From Roseivirga sp. 4D4 (GTDB lineage Bacteria; Bacteroidota; Bacteroidia; Cytophagales; Cyclobacteriaceae), in contig NZ_MDGP01000001.1 in assembly GCF_001747095.1 (NCBI RefSeq), positions 789,001 to 853,000 on the forward strand: a stretch of DNA of 64,000 bases, written 5' to 3'. Numbering within the stretch: position 1 is the stretch's first letter; each line of letters opens with the position of its first letter. The position numbers were made by a program, and so were the translations under genes. The notes under the pieces are model-generated. The model did not search any database. It was not told the origin of the DNA and worked only from the letters and a program-made list of their open reading frames with translations. This document shows positions 25,574-35,393 of this stretch, in pieces.

Positions 25574-25628
25574 CTGACAAAAATAAGAGGCTAAGTGAGC
25601 AGGTAAAAGTTATTCCTCTTTTTGTCAG
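25574..25628. repeat. Imperfect inverted repeat between the phosphohexomutase and 25705 genes
   Basis: CTGACAAAAATAAGAGG (25574-25590) is complementary to CCTCTTTTTGTCAG (25615-25628) except for a 3-base bulge, with a 24-base spacer. It lies in the 187-bp divergent intergenic region, so it is not a terminator of either gene. It may be an operator or a structured leader. Confidence 0.45.
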
Positions 25629-25704
25629 AAATAAAGTACGTTTTGGTAAATATGCTTGTATGTTTTGCCTGAACTAAACTTCTTTGCATTAAAGTTGAAA
25701 AGGC

Positions 25705-26130
25705 ATGGACGTAGATAAGTTAAATGAGGATTTTGCTCAAATAGCGGACAAGATTAACGAGTTGGACGAGATGGATTATAGCGATGAGCGCTATGATGAC
25801 TTGGAGGAAGAACTTCATGACATGGAAGACAGTTTTCTCGAAGAATTTGGCCAAGAGTTAGAAGAGGCAATTGCTGACGTTCATGACGAGTTTTGCCCTG
25901 ATAATGACGTACTATTACCAGTCGCCTATTTTGCAAAGAACTACATCCGTAACCAAAAGGATCATAAAGGGCGTTACAGCTATGATATTGAGTATGGTGA
26001 AGGTGTTCCAGTTACTGTAGACGACTTTCCAGATCAAGAAGTGCGAATCGTACTTGTTCCGGGCCCAACGCGTCTGATCGTTACGGTAGGAGACACCGCT
26101 AAGCAAGTGGCTTGGAGAGCTCAGAAGTAG
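25705..26130 (+). CDS. Hypothetical acidic protein
   Basis: A 141-residue protein I do not recognise. Residues 1-75 are very acidic and helical (DEMDYSDERYDDLEEELHD) and likely a coiled coil. Residues 80-141 look globular, with strands around NDVLLPVAYFAKNY and RIVLVPGPTRLIVTVG and a conserved-looking KGRYSYDIEYGEGVPV. No signal or membrane segment is seen. It is divergent from the phosphohexomutase and convergent, with no gap, with the 26131 gene. Confidence 0.7.
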   Translation: MDVDKLNEDFAQIADKINELDEMDYSDERYDDLEEELHDMEDSFLEEFGQELEEAIADVHDEFCPDNDVLLPVAYFAKNYIRNQKDHKGRYSYDIEYGEGVPVTVDDFPDQEVRIVLVPGPTRLIVTVGDTAKQVAWRAQK

Positions 26131-26661
26131 TTATACATCCTGATATCGTACAGGTCGGTCAGATTTTCTACACTTTCCCTTAATGATTAAATGATCATTC
26201 TCAATCTTGAATTGATCGTGAGCGTTAATGACTCCACCACCATCAGGTGCTTGTCCATCGGAGTACCAATGTAAGAGCATTTCGAAGGCATAAAAGTCTA
26301 ATAGCAGGTCGACTAGCCTTTTCGAACCATTCATGAGAAGGTTTGCCGCATCATCTGACCAGCCGAAGGCTTCGAGGAGGCCGTCCAGTTCGTCTTCTTC
26401 ATCACGATCCGTTTTAGCTTCCATTATATACTCTGGGAGTTCGCTGTTAAGGAAGTCATACACATAAGATAGAGGGAGTCTTACTTCGTAGTCGATACTC
26501 TGGATACCCTCTGTTCTCCAGTGCTGGCCATAGTTCATAGCACGGATCCTCAGGTCATCGGCCCTCATCGCATTACCTTGAATAAATTGAGAACTCTCTA
26601 CTTTGTATAAGCTTCTGACAGCTGTTCCCCATTTGCCCTTGAAGCTAGATGTCTGACTCAT
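26131..26661 (-). CDS. Hypothetical protein
   Basis: A 176-residue soluble protein of no family I can name. It opens with KGKWGTAVRSLYKVESSQF and contains the acidic DRDEEDELDGLLEAFGWSDD and an aromatic helix DLLLDFYAFEMLLHWYSDG, ending in a basic tail KGKCRKSDRPVRYQDV. The coding sequence is clear (start ATG, no overlap). It abuts the convergent 25705 gene and precedes a small membrane protein gene on its 5' side. Confidence 0.65.
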   Translation of the reverse strand: MSQTSSFKGKWGTAVRSLYKVESSQFIQGNAMRADDLRIRAMNYGQHWRTEGIQSIDYEVRLPLSYVYDFLNSELPEYIMEAKTDRDEEDELDGLLEAFGWSDDAANLLMNGSKRLVDLLLDFYAFEMLLHWYSDGQAPDGGGVINAHDQFKIENDHLIIKGKCRKSDRPVRYQDV

Positions 26662-26681
26662 GAAAGGTGGGATGTTCTAAA

Positions 26682-26987
26682 CTAAACCAATTCAGGCATC
26701 GCAGGCTTCAGTTTATTTCTAAAAGCCAAGTAAACAAATGGAGTGACTACTGGTACTGTTAACATGGCTGTAGACCAAAGATGTGTAATTGGTCTCGCTG
26801 CAATATCCGTGAAGAGGATGATATAAGCCGGAATGAAAAGTAGAAAACTTCCTACAAAGAATAAAAGATCTAACTCACCCAAGTATGTTTCAAAGCTGAT
26901 AGAAAAAACAAAAATGGAGAAACTGGTTATAAGCAATATGGCGATTTGCCAACGAGGAATGGTTAACTCTGTTTTACGTGTTTCCAT
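26682..26987 (-). CDS. Small membrane protein of unknown function
   Basis: A 101-residue protein with three hydrophobic segments: about 14-30 (WQIAILLITSFSIFVFS), 37-59 (LLFFVGSFLLFIPAYIILF) and 72-89 (TAMLTVPVVTPFVYLAF). It has a basic N-terminus and basic C-terminal loop. No family was recognised. It is followed after about 20 bp by the 26131 gene on the same strand. Confidence 0.65.
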   Translation of the reverse strand: METRKTELTIPRWQIAILLITSFSIFVFSISFETYLGELDLLFFVGSFLLFIPAYIILFTDIAARPITHLWSTAMLTVPVVTPFVYLAFRNKLKPAMPELV

Positions 26988-27043
26988 AGAAGGTTTTTTA
27001 AAAATTACGGGAGCTAAGTCATAAAGTTGGGCAGACTTGCCGA

Positions 27044-27472
27044 CTAATCTACCTTTTCAGCTCCGAGCTGTGTTAATACAAAGGCTCTTCCTTTTCTATC
27101 AGAGTAGGTAAGATCAATCCACGCAGTACCACCGATGCCTTTAAATTTTAAGCCTTTATTCGTTGTTTGAACAGTAAAGAAGAAGTCTTGAAGTTCTCCT
27201 TCTTTGACAATGTCTTTATCATTGATGTCCACCATCCCACGTTCATCTATGCCATAGGGCTTATATTTATTTTTCATAGTGAATGACAAATCCGTCCAAG
27301 CGCAACCACTTTTGCATTCTAACTCAATGCTTTTGCGAGTTTCCGTCACCAAGATTTCAAACTCACCAACCGTGGTGTCACTTGAGCTTTGTGCAAATGA
27401 GGCATTCCCAAAGATGATGGAGAAGAAAATGATAAGTGTTAAAAGCGTTTTGTTGTGTGTAGTTCTTTTCAT
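27044..27472 (-). CDS. Hypothetical secreted protein
   Basis: A 142-residue protein from ATG 27472; a longer reading from TTG 27508 is less likely. The signal peptide is LLTLIIFFSIIFGNASFAQ. The mature part is all-beta in appearance, with ETRKSIELECKSGCAWTDL holding two cysteines that could form a disulfide, and DLTYSDRKGRAFVLTQLG near the end. I do not recognise the family. It follows the pirin gene on the same strand by 57 bp. Confidence 0.65.
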   Translation of the reverse strand: MKRTTHNKTLLTLIIFFSIIFGNASFAQSSSDTTVGEFEILVTETRKSIELECKSGCAWTDLSFTMKNKYKPYGIDERGMVDINDKDIVKEGELQDFFFTVQTTNKGLKFKGIGGTAWIDLTYSDRKGRAFVLTQLGAEKVD

Positions 27473-27529
27473 CCTAAATAGGTATTGGTATCTAATAAAG
27501 ATAACCAATAATTGAGTTTATAGTTCAGA

Positions 27530-28543
27530 CTAACTTCTAACCTCTTCTCTGCCGTCAGCATGCTTTGCAAATCTGCCTCTCTCAGGATCATGGGTGTGGC
27601 TACTACTAGGCCAAGGCCAACCTCCGAATTGGGTTCTTTGAAATTGCCTCATAGCCTCTTGAATCTCGGCATTGGTATTCATGACGAATGGTCCGTATTG
27701 GGCAACGGGTTCTCCAATCGGTTTACCTTGAAGAAAAAGGAATTTGGATCTCTCTTCCCCATTAGTCAGGGTGGTCACTTCATTGCCCATTAATTTGGCC
27801 ATAAAGCCCTTACTCATTTCTTGTTCACCCAAACTGACTGTATCCCCTTCATAAAGGTAGAGGCTTCTGTTCGTAGCTTTATCTGCTAATGGTAATTGCC
27901 ATTGGGCGTTGGGTTCCATTTCTATAAGCCATACTGCCACTTCATTATCAACATTTGCAGCAAAGGAATCGGGTGCAGGACTAGGGTTTTCTATTTCACC
28001 CAAGGTGCCTGATATTACTTTGACAGATGTCTTACGATTATCATTGTCGGAATGCTCATAGACAGGAATATCTTCATTCCAGAGCATTGCAAAGTGGGCA
28101 GGGACATGCTTACTGGCTTTTGGAAGATTTAACCAGATTTGAAAAAGCAAAAGTGGGTTTTCTTCCTCCTCCTTGAGTAACGGGAACATTTCGGCATGCT
28201 GTACACCACCACCTGCCGTCATCCATTGGACATCACCATTGCCAAAGCGACCGGCAGCACCTAGAGAATCGGAATGGTCTACCAGTCCAGTCTCAGCTAT
28301 AGTAATCGTCTCAAAACCCTTGTGCGGATGAGATGGAAAACCCGGAACTTGCTGACCGTGATACATGCTCCAGCCATCTTTTCCACTAAAATCGGAACCA
28401 ATTTGTCTTCCAGATAGAGAATCTATCGGACCAAGTTTGCCATTTCCCTTAGGATAATGATCATCATGAAATGCACAGAATAGAAACGGATCTTGTGTTT
28501 GCCAAGGGAAGTTGAGTTTTTCAATAGATATAATGGATGACAT
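27530..28543 (-). CDS. Pirin-like bicupin protein
   Basis: A 337-residue pirin-family protein. The N-terminal cupin carries the metal ligands expected of pirins: FPSHPHKGFETITI gives two histidines, and GGGVQHAEMFP gives a third histidine and the glutamate. The C-terminal cupin domain follows from about residue 190 (VAVWLIEMEPNAQWQLP). Some bacterial pirins are quercetin dioxygenases, others have unknown roles; no assignment is made. It is divergent from the PD40 lipoprotein at 28659. Confidence 0.9.
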   Translation of the reverse strand: MSSIISIEKLNFPWQTQDPFLFCAFHDDHYPKGNGKLGPIDSLSGRQIGSDFSGKDGWSMYHGQQVPGFPSHPHKGFETITIAETGLVDHSDSLGAAGRFGNGDVQWMTAGGGVQHAEMFPLLKEEEENPLLLFQIWLNLPKASKHVPAHFAMLWNEDIPVYEHSDNDNRKTSVKVISGTLGEIENPSPAPDSFAANVDNEVAVWLIEMEPNAQWQLPLADKATNRSLYLYEGDTVSLGEQEMSKGFMAKLMGNEVTTLTNGEERSKFLFLQGKPIGEPVAQYGPFVMNTNAEIQEAMRQFQRTQFGGWPWPSSSHTHDPERGRFAKHADGREEVRS

Positions 28544-28599
28544 GTTTTTTCTGTTTATGTACCAACATGTAAAATGGTATTTTGGTTTCTATTTCTATA

Positions 28600-28632
28600 T
28601 TGGAACCTAATTCGTTATCGAGATTACTCTTG
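28600..28632 (+). promoter_or_regulatory. Probable promoter of the PD40 lipoprotein gene
   Basis: TTG (28600-28602) and TACTCTTG (28625-28632) are separated by 22 bases; the second box is one mismatch from TAnnTTTG. The leader before ATG 28659 is about 20 bases. Confidence 0.4.
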
Positions 28633-28658
28633 AGAACTATTATGGCAACTTTAAGTTA

Positions 28659-29540
28659 ATGACTATGCGACAGTTTTTACTATTAGGCTTTCTATTCTTC
28701 ACAATGGCTTGTGATAATTCTCGATCAGGTGAAGTGGAGAGTCTGGTCTATTTGTCGAGTCGAGATGGTAATTTCGATCTTTATGGTATCGATCCCTTAG
28801 GGCAATGGGAGAAGAGGCTGACAACAAATGAGGGCTGGGATTGGCAACCTAAATGGATCAATGGTCTGAATAAATTGGTTTACTATACCAATGATAAGGA
28901 AAGAAACTTTTCTGTTGTTGCTTATTCTTTTGACACTGATCAGGTGGACAGTTTACCGAATAGTGATTTGTTGAACTTTCAATTAACTCCTGACGGTAAG
29001 AGGATCGTCTACACCGAGAAAGAAGGCGATTATCAAAATATCTGGATGTGCAAGCTAGATGGAAGTGAAAGAATACAACTGACTAACAGTCAATCTTATA
29101 GTGGGCGGTTTTCTATTTCTCCCAATGGAGAGAAGCTGCTTTTCATCTCAGATCGGTCAGGTAGCAATGAACTTTATCTGCTGAATATTGAGAGCAAAGA
29201 ATTACAAAGGCTTACAAACAATGACTTGGTCGAAAAGTATAACACTTGGTCTCCAGATGGAACTAAAGTGGCCTTTACCATGAGAACAAATGAGGAGGGG
29301 AGTAAGGAGGACATTTATATCCTTGATCTAGGGACTCTGGATATAACCAGACTGACGGATACCCCATATTCAGAACAAGAGATTGCTTGGTCTCTGGGTG
29401 GGGATAAGATAGCTTTTCATGGTACTACGGACGCAGGTGATCATATTTTCACCATTGATTTGGCCGATGGGAAGTTTACTAAAATTACATCCGGTGATGC
29501 TTATCACGGTGAACCAGCTTGGGTTCCTATTGAACTTTAA
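28659..29540 (+). CDS. TolB-like beta-propeller (PD40) lipoprotein
   Basis: A 293-residue lipoprotein with signal MTMRQFLLLGFLFFTMAC (Cys18 is the likely lipidation site; the second Met may be the true start). The mature part is a propeller of WD40-like/TolB repeats: VYLSSRDGNFDLYGID, GKRIVYTEKEGDYQNIWM, GEKLLFISDRSGSNELYL, GTKVAFTMRTNEEG and DKIAFHGTTDAGDHIF. It lacks the TolB N-terminal domain and is not next to pal or tolA, so it is not TolB itself. Such propellers often bind peptides or glycans. Its stop shares TTAA with the stop of the convergent receptor gene. Confidence 0.85.
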   Translation: MTMRQFLLLGFLFFTMACDNSRSGEVESLVYLSSRDGNFDLYGIDPLGQWEKRLTTNEGWDWQPKWINGLNKLVYYTNDKERNFSVVAYSFDTDQVDSLPNSDLLNFQLTPDGKRIVYTEKEGDYQNIWMCKLDGSERIQLTNSQSYSGRFSISPNGEKLLFISDRSGSNELYLLNIESKELQRLTNNDLVEKYNTWSPDGTKVAFTMRTNEEGSKEDIYILDLGTLDITRLTDTPYSEQEIAWSLGGDKIAFHGTTDAGDHIFTIDLADGKFTKITSGDAYHGEPAWVPIEL

Positions 29541-32338
29541 TTGCTCTGAAAAGGGTCGTACGTAAAGCTGACGTAGTAAAATGCACTTATTTCTGGCCCG
29601 CCAAAGGTGTTGAATTGTCTAATGTTATAGACATTATTTGCTCCCACTCTCAATTGGGAGTTTACTTTAGGCAGTTTGAATGTCATCTGACAATCAAAAG
29701 TGCTGAACCCACGAACAAAACCATCAGCAAAGGGACTTTGCCATTCAAAGTTAGTCCTTGCTCGCCAGGTCAATTCTGCTCCAAAGTTTTCATTGATACG
29801 TCTATGACCAACTTTAACATTCCATTTAAAAGGAGCCGTATTAAAGCCGGGCACCAAGGGGTCATCGGAGTCCTGGGATATATCTGCAAAAGTGGCATTC
29901 ACGGTGAAATTGATTCCTGAGAGCCCAGTTATGTCATATAGAATTTCTAGCCCCTGAGTTACAATTTGTTTTTCTGAATTAGCCGTCACATAGATTAAAT
30001 CACTAGAGGAAGGGTTTATGGCTTGTTCAATAGACCTTTGAAGGTCAACGGCAGGGCTGGTTCTGGGTTTTATGACTCTAAGGTTTCCTATAAAGTTTTG
30101 GTAGTAGTTTCGGTAATAATTGACTTCCACAATTCTTCTTCCTTGAATAAGGTTCTTATAGCCAATTTCGAAAGAGGTTATTTGTTCTGGCTTAAGGCCT
30201 CTGAATAGGTCCTGACTAATAATTCCCTCAGCCATGATATTGCTGTTACGAATTTTTGCAAATTCTATTTGCCGATTCTCGACCACAATGTCATTAATGA
30301 CAGCGTTTTGGTAATCCTCTAAGGACTGCTCTAAAAACGAATTACCTTGCAAGTCATATCTATCAGTTACTTGGGAAAGCCCACCAATAATCAGTTTTTC
30401 TCCTAAATCCTGATTAAAAAATTGCTCCCTAATATTTGGGAACCTGAAGCCTCTTTGGAACGATGCTCTGAAGAACTGGTTGTCATTTTGCTGTTTGACG
30501 ACAGATAAGCGCTGACTAAATTTCCCTTTGAAATTTTCATTCTCATCATATCTCAAAGAGCCACTAATGTCAAGATTAGAGGTGATGGACTTGCTTACTT
30601 CAACAAATGTTCCATACTCAAAGTTGGTGAGGTCATTCCCTATGCTATCAGTAAATATCGTTCCGTTGGTGTTTGGATCATATAGCCTGTAGTTGCCTCC
30701 AATCTGCAATTTTTCAAATAGATTCTGGATTTTATCGAAACTATAGGATCCTTCAATATGCTGGAGTCCGGATTTGTCAAAAAGTCGAGAGCCATTTTCA
30801 GTTATTGGCTTGTTGACAATGATATTCCTGAGAGAATCGAAATCATCGGATTCGGGATCAAGAAACTTTAAATATTGACCAGGGAATGTCGAATTGGCAA
30901 TTCGCCTTGGTATTACAACACCGTTACCATTTTCAAAGGATCTTCTGTATTGATCAAACCAAACAACATTTGGCTTGGTTCGTTGAAGTATCTCCTCAGA
31001 GAGCACACCAACGTTAAAAGTATTACCAGCATCTTGCTCAGTTCTGTACGCTCTCAGTAAAAAGTTCTTTCCTTCTAATTGTACCTTTTGCTGAAATATT
31101 TCAAAATCACGAAGGGCAATTCTGTCTTCATTCGTAATCATTGCATCAGTGATCCCATAAAATGTGGTAAAGCCTAAAATGATATCAGGGGTAATCTTTA
31201 ACTGTAATTCGGCATTTAATTTTACATTCGAGGCATTATAGTTTACGAGATCTTCTTCTCTGTATCCGGCTCTCGTGACCGTAAACGCGGTGTCCTGAAG
31301 TAAACCCGGTCCAGATACCAGGAGTGAGCGATCATCACCATATACATTGACCAAGTCAATACCCTGATTTTCTCCGTTGTATTCATCATGAAATGACCTT
31401 CCTGCACCGACATTTCTATAGTTTTTGGCCTTGAAGTCGACACCGTTAAGGAGTGCAGTGTTTATTTTCAATCCAATCCTATCCTTGAATGAGGTGGCGT
31501 ATCGTAGGGAAAGATCACTGATGAAGCTGTTCCCAATGTTGAAGAACTTAGATCGGTCTTTTTCCACTGTGACAGTTGCTGCCTTTGCAGTGAATGATAA
31601 ACCAGGAAAATCAAATGGGTTTTTAGTTTTTAACTCCAAAATTCCATTGAAAGAGGAAGGACCATAGAATACGGATGCGGGACCTGGCACTACTTCAATG
31701 CTTTCTATATCCAAGCTGCTGCCACCAACAATATTGCCTAATGAAAAGCTCAGGCCAGGTGCTTGATTGTCAATGCCGTCTGTGAATTGTCGAAAGCGTT
31801 GGTTTGTACTTGAGTTAAAACCCCTGGTATTTACAGAGTTTATGATAACACTTTGGGTGGTTAAATCCACACCTTTAAGATTGCCAATGGCGTCAAAAAA
31901 GCTAAATGATGGGGTGCTTTGAATAGCCTTCAAGTCTACTTTGATAGTTTCAATTGGCGCCTTAAGTTCTTCTTGTGATATCTTTTCAGTGGTGACTACA
32001 AAGTCTGATAGTTGTTTAACTGTCTCATCGAGCTCTATAATGAGGTTTTCTCTCTTTTGATCAATTCCAATTACCAACCTTTTTGTGATGAAGCCGGTGG
32101 CGGAAAATTCGAGTACTAAGGGTAAAGCTTTTATAGCCAACAAGAAGTTCCCCTGCTCATCTGATGCAACCCCTACTTTTTTGCTTTTAGTGCTCTTATT
32201 AACAATTACGACACTCGCATAAGGAACACCTGATTTATTAGATGAGTTTAGAACCTTCCCTGATACGACCTGAGCATATGATGAATTTAAAGAAATAACA
32301 AAGAATAGGAGAGTAGAACAAATTGAGAATAATCGCAT
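29537..32338 (-). CDS. TonB-dependent receptor (paralog 3 of 3, last gene of operon)
   Basis: A 933-residue outer-membrane receptor. Signal peptide MRLFSICSTLLFFVISLNSSYAQ, then a carboxypeptidase-regulatory-like domain (about 25-105), a possible TonB box (FVVTTEKISQ), a plug domain (about 120-235) with NTRGFNSSTNQRFRQF and YGPSSFNGILELKTKN, and a 22-strand barrel to the end. It is not the SusC type: no SusD gene is adjacent. By eye it is closest to the 36896 paralog, with near-identical plug and C-terminal segments, and less close to the middle paralog at 32507. It is the last gene of a four-gene minus-strand unit. The substrate is unknown; the SGNH-type partner hints at a lipid, ester or glycan. 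Confidence 0.92.
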   Translation of the reverse strand: MRLFSICSTLLFFVISLNSSYAQVVSGKVLNSSNKSGVPYASVVIVNKSTKSKKVGVASDEQGNFLLAIKALPLVLEFSATGFITKRLVIGIDQKRENLIIELDETVKQLSDFVVTTEKISQEELKAPIETIKVDLKAIQSTPSFSFFDAIGNLKGVDLTTQSVIINSVNTRGFNSSTNQRFRQFTDGIDNQAPGLSFSLGNIVGGSSLDIESIEVVPGPASVFYGPSSFNGILELKTKNPFDFPGLSFTAKAATVTVEKDRSKFFNIGNSFISDLSLRYATSFKDRIGLKINTALLNGVDFKAKNYRNVGAGRSFHDEYNGENQGIDLVNVYGDDRSLLVSGPGLLQDTAFTVTRAGYREEDLVNYNASNVKLNAELQLKITPDIILGFTTFYGITDAMITNEDRIALRDFEIFQQKVQLEGKNFLLRAYRTEQDAGNTFNVGVLSEEILQRTKPNVVWFDQYRRSFENGNGVVIPRRIANSTFPGQYLKFLDPESDDFDSLRNIIVNKPITENGSRLFDKSGLQHIEGSYSFDKIQNLFEKLQIGGNYRLYDPNTNGTIFTDSIGNDLTNFEYGTFVEVSKSITSNLDISGSLRYDENENFKGKFSQRLSVVKQQNDNQFFRASFQRGFRFPNIREQFFNQDLGEKLIIGGLSQVTDRYDLQGNSFLEQSLEDYQNAVINDIVVENRQIEFAKIRNSNIMAEGIISQDLFRGLKPEQITSFEIGYKNLIQGRRIVEVNYYRNYYQNFIGNLRVIKPRTSPAVDLQRSIEQAINPSSSDLIYVTANSEKQIVTQGLEILYDITGLSGINFTVNATFADISQDSDDPLVPGFNTAPFKWNVKVGHRRINENFGAELTWRARTNFEWQSPFADGFVRGFSTFDCQMTFKLPKVNSQLRVGANNVYNIRQFNTFGGPEISAFYYVSFTYDPFQSN

Positions 32339-32506
32339 GTCTTAAGGTTGAGAGACTATTCAGGTAACGCCAATTTTTATAATTGATACAGTAACCTTGT
32401 AATTACCCCTCTATTCATCAAGGATAATTCTAATAGTATCAAAAATTAAGTCCATTATGTTAGGGCGTGGACGGATAAGTATTAATCAATACTTATGTGA
32501 AGAATA

Positions 32507-35347
32507 TTAGTTCTTCTGAAAAGGATCGTAAACAAAGCTGATGTAGTAGAAAGCATTGATCTCTGGTCCACCGAAGGTGTTGAACTGTCTAATGTTGTAG
32601 ACATTATTACCACCAATTCTAATTTGAGAGCTGATCTCAGGCAACCTGTACGTGAGTTGCATATCGAAGGTCGAAAAACCTCTGACGGGGCCATCAGCAA
32701 AAGGACTCTGCCAGTCATATTCAGAACGGGCCCTCCAACTGAAAGAACCACCTAAGTTTCTGCTGATTCTTCTATGCCCAAGCGTCACGTTCCATTTAAA
32801 AGGTGCTGTATTGAAACCAGGAACAATAGGGTCATTCGCATCTTGAATGATGTTTGCGAATGTGGCATTCACACCGAAATTGATACCAGAGAGACCAGTA
32901 ATATCATATAGCAACTCGACACCTTGTGTGATGATGTTACCTTCGGCATTGTCAGTAACGAATACTAAGTCACTGGTAGCCGGATTATTAGCCTGGTCAA
33001 TTGCGCGCTGCAGATCTATACTAGGGCTTGTCCTTGTTCTAACCAGCCGCCTGTTACCGATGAAGTTCTGATAATAATTACGGTAAACTGTTACTTCAAA
33101 AATTCTTCTTTCTTGAACAAGGCTGCGGTAACCAAACTCAATGGTAGTAATTCTTTCAGGTTCAAGGCCATCAAAGTCTTCTGCAGCGACAATATTGTCA
33201 CGTATGATATCGAAAAACTGCCCTTGAGCTTGTACATAGCGTTCTCCATTTACATTTACAGCCTCAAATACGCGATCATTGTAGTCGAGCAATGCACTTT
33301 GTAGAAAAGCGTTTCCTACTAAGTCGTAGTTGTCTGTTACTTCACTAAGCCCACCTATAAGTTGAACATCTCCTAGATTCTGGTTTTGAAATTGCTCCAA
33401 GACGTTAGGAAATCTAAAACCTCTACTGAAAGAAGCTCTGAAGTAGTGATTATTCTTATAATTCCTAACAACAGAAATCCGTTGGTTCAGTTTTGGATCA
33501 AAATTTTCGTTCCGATCATACCGCAATGAAACGGTTAAATTCGTGCGGTCGTCCAGGGCTTTTTGGCCTTCTACATAAACTCCATATTCATAATTGGTTA
33601 CATCATTTGCCGCTGAGTCGACAAAGACGGTACCGCTCGACTCTGGATCATAAAACCTATAACTACCACCTAAAAAGAGGTCATCGAAGAATTCTTGATC
33701 CTCTTTGAAACTATACCGAACATCAAGGTGACTCAAACTTGACTGATCCTTAATGGCTATTCCATCTGATGGAGTGCTATTATTTAACAGTTGGGTTCGA
33801 GCCAGATTATACTCTTCCGATTCTGGGTCCAATCTTCCAGAAAATAGGCCTGACGTGGGACCCTCTGCTCTTTCTCGAGCAAATTCTATCCCCGGTACAC
33901 CTCCCAAAGTATTTTCATAAAAATTTCTAAACTGTTGAAACCATAGTGCATCAGGTTTACCGGCTTGTACCAACTCTTCGCCAAGTGCTCCTGCATTGTA
34001 CGTATTACCTGAATTTTGTTTGGTAGTGTAAGCTCGTAATAAGAACTTGGGACTTTTAAATTCAGCTTTGAACTGGGAGATTTCAAAGTCCCTTAAGGCA
34101 ATTCTGTCAACCCCAGTAATCATTGCATCAGCCAGGCCATATTGTGCAGTCAAGTTGAACTCAGACTCTTCATTCAACCTATAGCTCAAAGCTGCATTGA
34201 ACTTATAATTTCGGGCATCATAGTTGACAATGTTTTCTTCTCTATATCCAGTTCGGGTCAAATAGAAAACAGTGTCTGGTGCATCAGGCAATAAGTTATT
34301 CTTTTGGAGTAACATCACGGTTGGTCGATCATCACCATAAACATTGATACCGTCAACACCTTGGGTCTTATCTGAATGCACCTGCTCAAAACGGAAGCCT
34401 GCACCTTTATTGTCATAATTACGAGCCCTAAAGTCCACACCCTCAAAGACAGTTCCGCTGACCTTAAAAGCAATCTTATCATCAAACGCGACAGCATATC
34501 TTGCTGAAAACTCTGTGGTGTTGTTTCCGAGGTTTATAAAATCTCTGTTCGTCTCTTCGATTGCCGCTGTGGCAAGTTTTGCTGAAAAGCTGAAACCTTG
34601 AAAATCAAAAGCACTCTTAGTTTGCATGTCCAGTATACCATTAAAGGCACTTGGACCATAGAAGGAGGTAGATGGACCAGGGATTACTTTTACAGATTGT
34701 ATATCTAAGGAGCTAGGACCTACAATATTCCCCAATGAGAAACTAAGGCCAGGGGCTTGTGTATCGATTCCATCGATGAACTGTCTAAACCTAGGGTTAG
34801 AATTGGAATTAAATCCCCGAGTATTTACGTTCTGAATAATGGTACTCTGTGTGGCAAAGTCTACGCCTTTTAGATTACTAATCGCATCATAGAAGTTGAA
34901 GGATGGTGTATACTGCAGTGTCCTAAGATCAATTTTTTGAATATCTATGGGTGCCCTTAGTTCCTCAACGGTTACTTTTTCACTGGTCACCGTAAAATCA
35001 TCTAATTGGGTAAAGTCTTCCACAAGCTCTATGACCAAGTCATTCCTCAGCTCAGTGATCATCACTTTCTTTCTTAGATAACCGACATGAGAGAATTCTA
35101 ACTCAACAGGCAGATCAGCGTCTATATCAATGGTAAACTCACCTTTCTCATTGGCAGATCCTCCTGTTTTGAAGGCCATGGCACTCATGGCTGGTATAGT
35201 AATGGAAACCAAAGGAATCGGTTCTTTGGTCCTCGCGTTGATGACTTTTCCAGAAACGCTCTGAGCTACAACATTTGTGGGGGCAAGAAGAGTGCTCAAG
35301 AGTAAGAGCACTGTCATAGATACCTTCACATAAAGGAGCTTGAGCAT
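32507..35347 (-). CDS. TonB-dependent receptor (paralog 2 of 3)
   Basis: A 946-residue outer-membrane receptor of the same layout: N-terminal signal, carboxypeptidase-regulatory-like domain, TonB-box-like DFTVTSEKV, plug (NTRGFNSNSNPRFRQF, YGPSAFNGILDMQTK) and a C-terminal barrel ending YYISFVYDPFQKN. It differs from its two neighbours in the barrel loops and plug (for example, GVDFATQST for GVDLTTQSV). The gap to the next receptor gene is 168 bp, and 46 bp separates it from the SGNH lipoprotein gene upstream. The three barrels share the same closing NNVYNIRQFNTFGGPE segment. A shared ligand class is likely; ligand identity is unknown. Confidence 0.92.
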   Translation of the reverse strand: MLKLLYVKVSMTVLLLLSTLLAPTNVVAQSVSGKVINARTKEPIPLVSITIPAMSAMAFKTGGSANEKGEFTIDIDADLPVELEFSHVGYLRKKVMITELRNDLVIELVEDFTQLDDFTVTSEKVTVEELRAPIDIQKIDLRTLQYTPSFNFYDAISNLKGVDFATQSTIIQNVNTRGFNSNSNPRFRQFIDGIDTQAPGLSFSLGNIVGPSSLDIQSVKVIPGPSTSFYGPSAFNGILDMQTKSAFDFQGFSFSAKLATAAIEETNRDFINLGNNTTEFSARYAVAFDDKIAFKVSGTVFEGVDFRARNYDNKGAGFRFEQVHSDKTQGVDGINVYGDDRPTVMLLQKNNLLPDAPDTVFYLTRTGYREENIVNYDARNYKFNAALSYRLNEESEFNLTAQYGLADAMITGVDRIALRDFEISQFKAEFKSPKFLLRAYTTKQNSGNTYNAGALGEELVQAGKPDALWFQQFRNFYENTLGGVPGIEFARERAEGPTSGLFSGRLDPESEEYNLARTQLLNNSTPSDGIAIKDQSSLSHLDVRYSFKEDQEFFDDLFLGGSYRFYDPESSGTVFVDSAANDVTNYEYGVYVEGQKALDDRTNLTVSLRYDRNENFDPKLNQRISVVRNYKNNHYFRASFSRGFRFPNVLEQFQNQNLGDVQLIGGLSEVTDNYDLVGNAFLQSALLDYNDRVFEAVNVNGERYVQAQGQFFDIIRDNIVAAEDFDGLEPERITTIEFGYRSLVQERRIFEVTVYRNYYQNFIGNRRLVRTRTSPSIDLQRAIDQANNPATSDLVFVTDNAEGNIITQGVELLYDITGLSGINFGVNATFANIIQDANDPIVPGFNTAPFKWNVTLGHRRISRNLGGSFSWRARSEYDWQSPFADGPVRGFSTFDMQLTYRLPEISSQIRIGGNNVYNIRQFNTFGGPEINAFYYISFVYDPFQKN

Positions 35348-35393
35348 AGAAAAAGATTAGTTTAAGGTCTTATTGTCCTATAATTATTAAGTG

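Noticed and set aside
28659..29540. TolB of the Tol-Pal system
   Set aside because: The TolB N-terminal domain and neighbouring tol/pal genes are missing; only PD40 repeats are present.
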